Positions 58,047 to 64,000 of a stretch of 64,000 bases of DNA are shown piece after piece. The stretch spans positions 59,323,226-59,387,225 of the forward strand of contig OZ024871.1 in assembly GCA_964017185.1 (NCBI GenBank), read 5' to 3'. The stretch comes from Rugalucina vietnamica. Its lineage: Eukaryota; Mollusca; Bivalvia; Lucinida; Lucinidae. The notes below the pieces were generated by a model. The model searched no databases and was not told the DNA's origin. It saw nothing but the letters and a program-made list of their open reading frames with translations. The stretch's first letter is position 1. Every line of letters begins with the position of its first letter. Position numbers and translations under genes: made by a program.

Positions 58047-60060
58047 TTTTATTATATGGCAAGTGCTGAAATATAGAGAAATATGTATTAGATATAACCA
58101 ATATTTGAAAAAGTTATATTTTCACATGTGAAAATATAAAAAAATTATATTTTCACATGTAGTCCGGCACGAATATGGCATATTTTCGATGGACATGGAA
58201 GTCGCGTATAAAGTTTTTTTCTTGATAGATTCTTGTAGGTAAGACATTGCAATTTAAGATTCTGGATGATGACAGCCTGTCATCATTGAGCATTTTGAGA
58301 AATTCAAGATGGCGTCCAAGATGTCTAAAATGATGAAAATACATGGTCTGCTATACATTTTGTCCATAAAATGAATGAAAATGTTATGTTGCCTCACAAC
58401 TTTATTTTAGGTATTAACTCAACTGTCTTCAGTTAATGATTTTTGGTTTGAAAACCAAGGATGGCATCCAAGATGGCTGCCAAAATAAGATTTTTTAAAG
58501 ATTTTAATTGTTTACCATATATTTATACGGTATACATATTTGAGCTTCTTCTGGATTAGACACTGACATTATAGAATCAAAATAATGAACTCATGACATC
58601 ATTGAGCCTTGTCAGAAATTCAAGATGGCATCCAAAATGTCTACCAGATACAGATTTAGAACTAAACAGTCAATTACACTGATCTGAAAGTGAAAGTTTG
58701 TTTGAATGTTTGTTTGCATTTTGATCAAATCTTGAAGGGAAGTTATAGGACTGTTGAAGCTTACATATTTTTGCAAGCTGTAAAATTATCATATTTAAGA
58801 TGGCATTCAAAATGGCCACCAGAAAAACAACACCACAGTTTCTTCTCTTCCTGTATATTGTTGCTGTAAAATAGACACGAAAATACCACATGGTTCATCT
58901 AAGCAAATGCTTTGAATATATTTTAAGTAATTAATCGCTTTGAATTATATTTGAAGCTATTAAAAGTGCAGATTTAAAACACTGCATTGCTGTTATTCTA
59001 TTACTGTAATTTCAGTTTATTTTCACACATATTATGAAAAGGATCCATGATAATAAATGGTCACAGTGTAAAACGGTGATGAAAATTGCATTACCATTCA
59101 TTCATAGATTCATCAGCAGCATGATACATGTAAAATCATCAAATTGGTATTTATAAGATTTATAATAGTATAAAAAATATTTGCGCTTGAATTGAATACC
59201 AATATAATCAGATGCATTTCCTCCACACAAATAAAGCTAAGAAACTAGCTTACATATTAAGTGCACAATGGAGACTTTTGTACAGTTTATTTTTCTTATT
59301 TATAAGTCGTATTGGGTATGACTTGTTATATAGTCCAGCTTAGCTACTTTTACTGAAAGTATATTGATTTATATAGCTTCAGAACAGATGGACAGGATTA
59401 AGATCTAGAAGATATATACTGTCAAAAATCAACAGCATTGATGATAAAAACGTCCTTGACGATATTGCAACTGTTGTGGATGAAATAATTACAAAACACA
59501 GTGTAGGCCATGTGTACAAGGGGTGCTTCAGCCGAAGGATGTACAAAGAACCTTTTATATCTAAGGATCTGTATATCTGCAGATATCGGTGTTACAGGAA
59601 ACACACTTAAATGCGAAAATCTATGTAAATTTTAACGAGCTCTAGGTAGCATACTGTATAATATAGATCAATGTCCTGGGGAAATTACTATTTACGGATT
59701 CACACCAAGCTGTCTAACAATGGTGCAGAAATACACACCTTAGTGCAAGCCGTGACATAAATATTGTCAATGTCAACAGAGCATGAAAATCAGATCAAGG
59801 GGAATACCAAGCTATGGTGCATGCTTTAAAAGTATATCAATGACAATTAAAAGACACGATTACACAATCCAAATGTTAGCCTCTACTTGAAATATCAATG
59901 GCCGGGCATGAAATCAAGGGTTCCAAGTGTAAGAGTTTGCTTAAGAATAGTTCAAAGACAGTTACACATTCAGCCAGCTATGACATTAATTTGGCCAGAG
60001 GTCAGAGGGGCATGAAATATATGTCAATGGCATCAGCAGAAGGTATGTGTTTGAAACATA

Positions 60061-60170
60061 CAAGCACGTTCATGTATATAAAGGACAAATACTTAATTAA
60101 TAATAAAAAGATATACAAGCATGTTCATGTATATAAAGGACAAATACTTAATTAATAATAAAAAGATAAG
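60061..60170. repeat. two tandem 55-bp units
   Basis: CAAGCACGTTCATGTATATA and the rest of the unit through AATAATAAAAAGATA are repeated once in direct succession within element IV. Confidence 0.9.
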
Positions 60171-60647
60171 CAAGGTTTCACAATTACAGCTAAGTTACTG
60201 ATAAAAACCCTTTAATGCTAGACTAAGCATACGTTGACAAAGCATTCAACAGTCAAAGTGAATGGAACATACAAAATAGACCAATGATATCTGGTCAATA
60301 TGCATACTTGAAAGCATATTTAGCCAAAGAAAATTATTACAACCGAAAAGTTGAGCTCTTATATCACCCCATGCTGTAAGCAGATGCAATAAAACCATAA
60401 TTATGCAGCTAAAGACGCAGTCTAAAACCCATTTGTCTCACAGTTTTGTGTTCTTTATTTCCTACAAGCCTAAGCCTAACCACAGCACTATGTGGCGCTA
60501 TGACTTTCAGTTTCACTTCCAAAAATGCAATTCAGTTGATTTAAGAAGGCGATTTGGTGGTCAGAGGTACAGTTCAAGTTTCGTCTCATTTGTCAGCCAC
60601 CAAAATGACTCTGGCAACAGATTTAGCAGATCTGATTTTAAAGGCAT

Positions 60648-60747
60648 GATTTTAATGCACCATAAAACACGTTTAATTCTTAAGAATACTAATGAAAAAA
60701 TAACAAGAACTTAATGAATTAAACGTGTTTTATGGTGCATTAAAATC
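60648..60747. repeat. hairpin with 32-bp perfect stem
   Basis: GATTTTAATGCACCATAAAA onward to 60679 pairs with 60716-60747, with a 36-bp loop. Lies inside element IV. Confidence 0.9.
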
Positions 60748-61875
60748 AGAAATATACAAAAGGTTTAACAGTGTACATGTATTAGGAAATTTTTTATAAT
60801 ATTTAAATGTTCTGACAGCCATCTTGGATTCCATATTGTACTCAAGCCTGGAAAAGGTAACTAATGTTAGATATGTATTATATTACAATATGTATTAAAT
60901 GGTGGGATAAAACAGCATTTTTCATTCAGTTAGAGACAAATTTTAAAACAGTGCGTAAAAATTGTTTTTAGATATCATCTTGATCAAATTGTTTAATGCT
61001 GACAGGGTGTCAGAAGTTGGATTCTATATTGACAAGGTCTTCCATGCATGGATTTAAAAAGAAAACAAAACTTAATATGTCATGTTCAGGCCTAATTGAT
61101 CAAAATATGTATGCATAAGAAGCTCAAATATGTATATCCTGTGCAGACATTTGTATTCGTCAAGAAATCTTATTCTGGCGGCCATCTTGGATGTCAATTT
61201 TGATCCTTAAATCAGGCAACAATAACTTATGTCAGATATAATAATACCTGCTAAAATTGTGAGGAAACATAGCATTTTATTCATTTTAACGGGCACATTG
61301 TACAATAATATATGTATTTTCATTATTTTCTGACATCTTGGACGCCATCTTGAATTTCTCAAAATGCTCAATGATGACAGGCTGTCATCATCCAGAATCC
61401 TTAATGATAATGTCTAACCTACAAGAATCTGTAAAGAAAAAAACTTTATACCACAATTCCAGGTCAAATTGATTTTGTGCCGGACTAATGTGAAAATACA
61501 AGATTTGGGAATACGCAAATTACGATTCCACCGTTTCATTTCTAATTTATACATAACTAAACTTTATTATCTATGCTATTGTTGACGCAATGAACGTTCA
61601 CACACAATAGCGACGTAATGACGTGACGTAATGACGTAATTTAAGATTTTGACGTCATATGCTTTAGCGCGCAACGTTACAATGACTACATGCAATATAA
61701 TAAAAAGAAAATTCAAGTTTTTGGAGTGAATATGACTTTTATTTCATCTCGTGAAGTGAAAAATTATATATCTCATTCGTGCCTTCGGCACTCATGAAAT
61801 ATAAAAATTTTTCACTTCACTCAATGAAATAAAACTCATATTCACTCCAAAAACTTGAATATCCTCTATGTATTT

Positions 61876-62029
61876 ATCAATATTTACATTTTTATTGCAA
61901 TCGCCCTAGATGAAAGTATCTTTCTTGATGTTCTTCATTTCCCAATGAAAACATTAAGTCACGTGATCTAGAGGCCACGCCTATGGGCGGGCAGACGTCA
62001 AAACCCATCCAGTGACGTTTTTTGTTTAC
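61876..62029. other. unassigned spacer
   Basis: Nothing recognised; a short GC-richer stretch at 61960-62010 has no feature. Confidence 0.35.
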
Positions 62030-62349
62030 TCTTGTTGTTGTGACGTTGGTCGCGTATCGCCATGACGTTAGGCGCGAAAATTTGACGTTATGGCTGTTCC
62101 AAAATTACGTTAAGTGGGATTTAATGTCAAATAACATGAAAATGAACGATGATATGCGCAATTAAAAATCTGATACTTGATTGATAATATAAAATGTAAA
62201 TATAAGTATTGAAATTCAGATTTTAGCTTTCACTGGATGATGAAAAACATTAGCTGTTTTAATGTCTCCGAGAAGCCCTTCGGGCTTCACAGACATTAAA
62301 ACAGCCTAATGTTTTTCATCATCCAGTGAAAACTAAAATCTGAATTTCA
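62030..62349. repeat. R6 hairpin with inverted flank, right copy
   Basis: 62030-62209 (GACGTTGGTCGCGTATCGCC, GGCGCGAAAATTTGACGT) is the inverted match of 56613-56790. 62210-62349 is the second R6 hairpin, with a GAAGCCCTTCGGGCTTC tip. Arms are close to perfect. Confidence 0.85.
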
Positions 62350-62514
62350 TTCCTTAATTGGTCATGACATACTTGCCAAATATAAAGCAATTACATCAGC
62401 CTTTAGTGTGCAAAATGCACTTTATATGGAGCCGTCTGATGAAAATAATGATTTTAGTTGCATTTATTTTTGTATGAATTTTGTATGAATTTGATATGAA
62501 TATGTCAGGTAATT

Positions 62515-62955
62515 TTATTATATGGCAAGTGATGAAATATAGAGAAATATGTATTAAATATAACCAATATTTGAAAAAGTTATATTTTCACATGTGAAAA
62601 TATAAAAAAGTTATATTTTCACATGTGAAAATATAAGATTTGGGAATACGCAAATTACGATTCCACCGTTTCATTTCTAATTTATACATAACTTAATTTT
62701 ATAATATATGCTATTGTAAACGCAATGAACGTTCACACACAATAGCGACGTAATGACGTGACGTAATGACGTCATTTAAGATTTTGACGTCATATACTTT
62801 AGTGCGCAACGTTACAATGACTACATGCAATATAATAAAAAGAAAATTCAAGTTTTTGTCGTGAATATGAGTTTTATTTCATGAAATATAAAAAATTTTC
62901 ACTTCACTCAATGAAATAAAACTCATATTCACTCAAAAAACTTGAATATCCTCTA
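62515..62955. mobile_element. R4 element, unsplit copy
   Basis: Runs from TATATGGCAAGTGATG through two 26-bp palindromes, the TGACGTCA array (62745-62790) and a shortened terminal hairpin to TTGAATATCCTCTA. It serves as the empty site for element IV. Confidence 0.8.
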
Positions 62956-63752
62956 TATATTTAATGATTATCTCTTTTATTTATTTTTTTTTTTATTTTT
63001 ATTTTTTTTTTGCAATTAACACTATTTAAAATCAAAATGGTGGCCATCTTTTATCCATACAGATACTTTTCCTTATAAATGGGCCACAACGTGAGAAAAT
63101 GTACCTTCGGACAATTTTTTGAGTATAAGAAAAGCAAAGTTACTTTGAATGTATGATGTTTCTAGAGTTTGTTAGTTTTTATTTGACCAGATTATTTCGG
63201 TTATTTTGTGAGTTATGACCAATTTACTATATGAACCCTACAGATGTCATTGTCCTGAAAAATTACGTCAAAGTTGCCTAATGCATTTCTGCATGTTAGT
63301 AGAGCTTACAAAACGCGATGCATTTGCTTAAAACTGTTAAAGCACAGGTCAGAACCTATTGTTCAGATAGAAGTATACCATCCTTACAAGCAATCTGTCG
63401 TAATTATTTTGTCTATTTTTATGATGATGCGGTTGCTATGGTTACCGTTTAACGATAGATATAGGAAAATTATGTGTATTGTGGGCTAAAACAAGGGCAG
63501 ATAACTCCAAATATTGAACAATAATATGTTTTTTAATTCATTCATTTGGTAGCCCAGTGTTCAAAGATTACAAATACAGTGTTATTTCTAAAACATATTT
63601 GACATCATTAAATGGTAATTCACCGTTTTGATCGTAAAATGGGACCGTAGTATAAATGAGATTGTTATTTTTGCGCTTATCTTGTGTAAGGAGAGTGAAA
63701 TCAGTCCTTCTTTTAAAATAAATGCACCATAAATGTCCATGACCCCCTCTGT
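62956..63752. other. unassigned sequence
   Basis: A T-rich tract lies at about 62978-63012. The frame at 63274-63489 shows no motif. No gene is supported. Confidence 0.4.
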
Positions 63753-63754
63753 AA

Positions 63755-64000
63755 TTTACAGTTATTGTATGGATTTATGGTCACTTGAAATGCTGTCTGT
63801 CAGACAGGTGTAAGTATCAGTGCCATTTTTGTGGTAGTTGCGTGCATTGGATACACAATAAATGTAATGGCACCTGATTTCAACTGTCTGATTTCAACTG
63901 TGCTTCATGCTTGGGCTTAGCTAGTCCTATGGATGGAACAGACAAAATGGAAGTGGAGTTTGGTGATGAAAAGAAACAGAGGGAGAACACCCATCAAGAA
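63755..64000 (+). pseudogene. PHD-finger-like coding relic, cut by window edge
   Basis: The frame from 63755 reads CHFCGSCVHWIHNKCNG, in which CGSC-VHWI-H-NK-C has the exact C-x2-C-x4-H-x2-C spacing of the second half of a PHD finger. A stop (TGA, 63875-63877) follows, then the same frame continues with FNCASC, like the last Cys pair, and an acidic stretch (MEVEFGDEKKQ) still open at the edge. A 14-bp direct repeat, CTGATTTCAACTGT twice (about 63874-63901), sits at the break. It could be an ORF1 of a CR1-like LINE or a host gene exon; the break makes a functional gene here doubtful. Confidence 0.35.

Larger units (their letters stand above)
58161..61487. mobile_element. element IV: 3327-bp TAG...CTA transposon, TSD ATG
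   Basis: The left end is TAGTCCGGCAC and the right end GTGCCGGACTA. ATG flanks both ends (58158-58160, 61488-61490), splitting a CACATGTG palindrome whose unsplit form is at about 62620. Inverted similarity extends several hundred bases from each end, with AGATTCTGGATGATGACAGC and TTGAGCTTCTT among matched blocks. A CAAGATGGCNTCCAAGATG motif recurs near 58303, 58463, 58620 and 58797 on the plus strand, and as complements near 60819, 61178 and 61331. No transposase was recognised; the frame at 60403-60714 matches nothing I know. Confidence 0.9.
58047..61875. mobile_element. R4 copy split by element IV
   Basis: 58047-58160 carries TATATGGCAAGTG and the 26-bp palindrome; 61488-61875 carries GATTTGGGAATACGC, the TGACGTCA array (61606-61665) and the AAGTGC-type hairpin ending TTGAATATCCTCTA. 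The unsplit copy at 62515-62955 shows the join. Confidence 0.8.

Noticed and set aside
60403..60714. 103-codon frame in element IV as a transposase remnant
   Set aside because: It has no recognisable motif and ends within a long hairpin.

Overview
This window looks like intergenic, repeat-saturated chromosomal DNA from an animal. It is AT-rich, has no operons and no recognisable host gene. The repeats suggest a marine invertebrate, most likely a bivalve mollusc: hairpin MITEs with ATGAGCCGCG ends, tRNA-headed repeats, tandem blocks rich in GGTCAAGGTCA, and an APE-type LINE with a C-terminal C2H2 finger. The taxon is an inference, because no species marker is present.

The clearest structure is a set of DNA-transposon-like elements that all begin TAG, end CTA, have inverted termini and make 3-bp target duplications. 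They are element I (904-6898, TSD TAT), element II in two inverted, nearly identical copies (11557-16205 and 47614-52258), element III (28816-32126, TSD GAC) and element IV (58161-61487, TSD ATG). None carries a recognisable transposase. Elements I, II and III each have one or more imperfect tandem duplications of about 200-410 bp inside. Each element has its own short motif repeated near its ends: GTWACGTATGTWAC in I and II, CGAAAAGA in III, CAAGATGGC in IV. Element I (without a nested insert) and element II are both close to 4.65 kb.

The two element II copies have mismatched flanks (TTA/GAG and TAA/CTC). Swapping the flanks restores two perfect target duplications, TTA/TTA and CTC/CTC, and an empty TTA site survives in a paralogous segment at 37672-37674. 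The 31.4 kb between the copies therefore appears to have been inverted by recombination between them, unless the assembly joined a near-identical inverted repeat wrongly.

Layout: 1-900 unassigned; 904-6898 element I with a nested 1.34 kb element (4421-5763); 7.7-9.1 kb MITE and microsatellites; 9135-11556 segmental copy A with a tRNA-like sequence and MITEs; 11557-16205 element II copy 1; 16.2-19.2 kb old repeats with a truncated LINE; 19208-28016 a foldback-like element (V) with inverted arms of 21-bp minisatellite, carrying an intact LINE reading frame (22876-26151, minus); 28.3-32.7 kb a short tandem duplication containing element III; 33.5-34.4 kb a cluster of a GTAACAACATTGACA-like motif; 34565-38345 segmental copy B; 38755-43838 a recent 2.5 kb tandem duplication; 43.7-46.7 kb dispersed repeats and hairpin elements; 47614-52258 element II copy 2; 52.3-56.1 kb rearranged repeats and a minisatellite; 56.5-62.9 kb a hairpin-bounded inverted structure holding a LINE relic and element IV; 63.75-64.0 kb a PHD-finger-like coding relic at the edge.

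The only intact protein-coding potential is the LINE polyprotein (endonuclease plus reverse transcriptase). The other reading frames appear to be chance frames through repeats.
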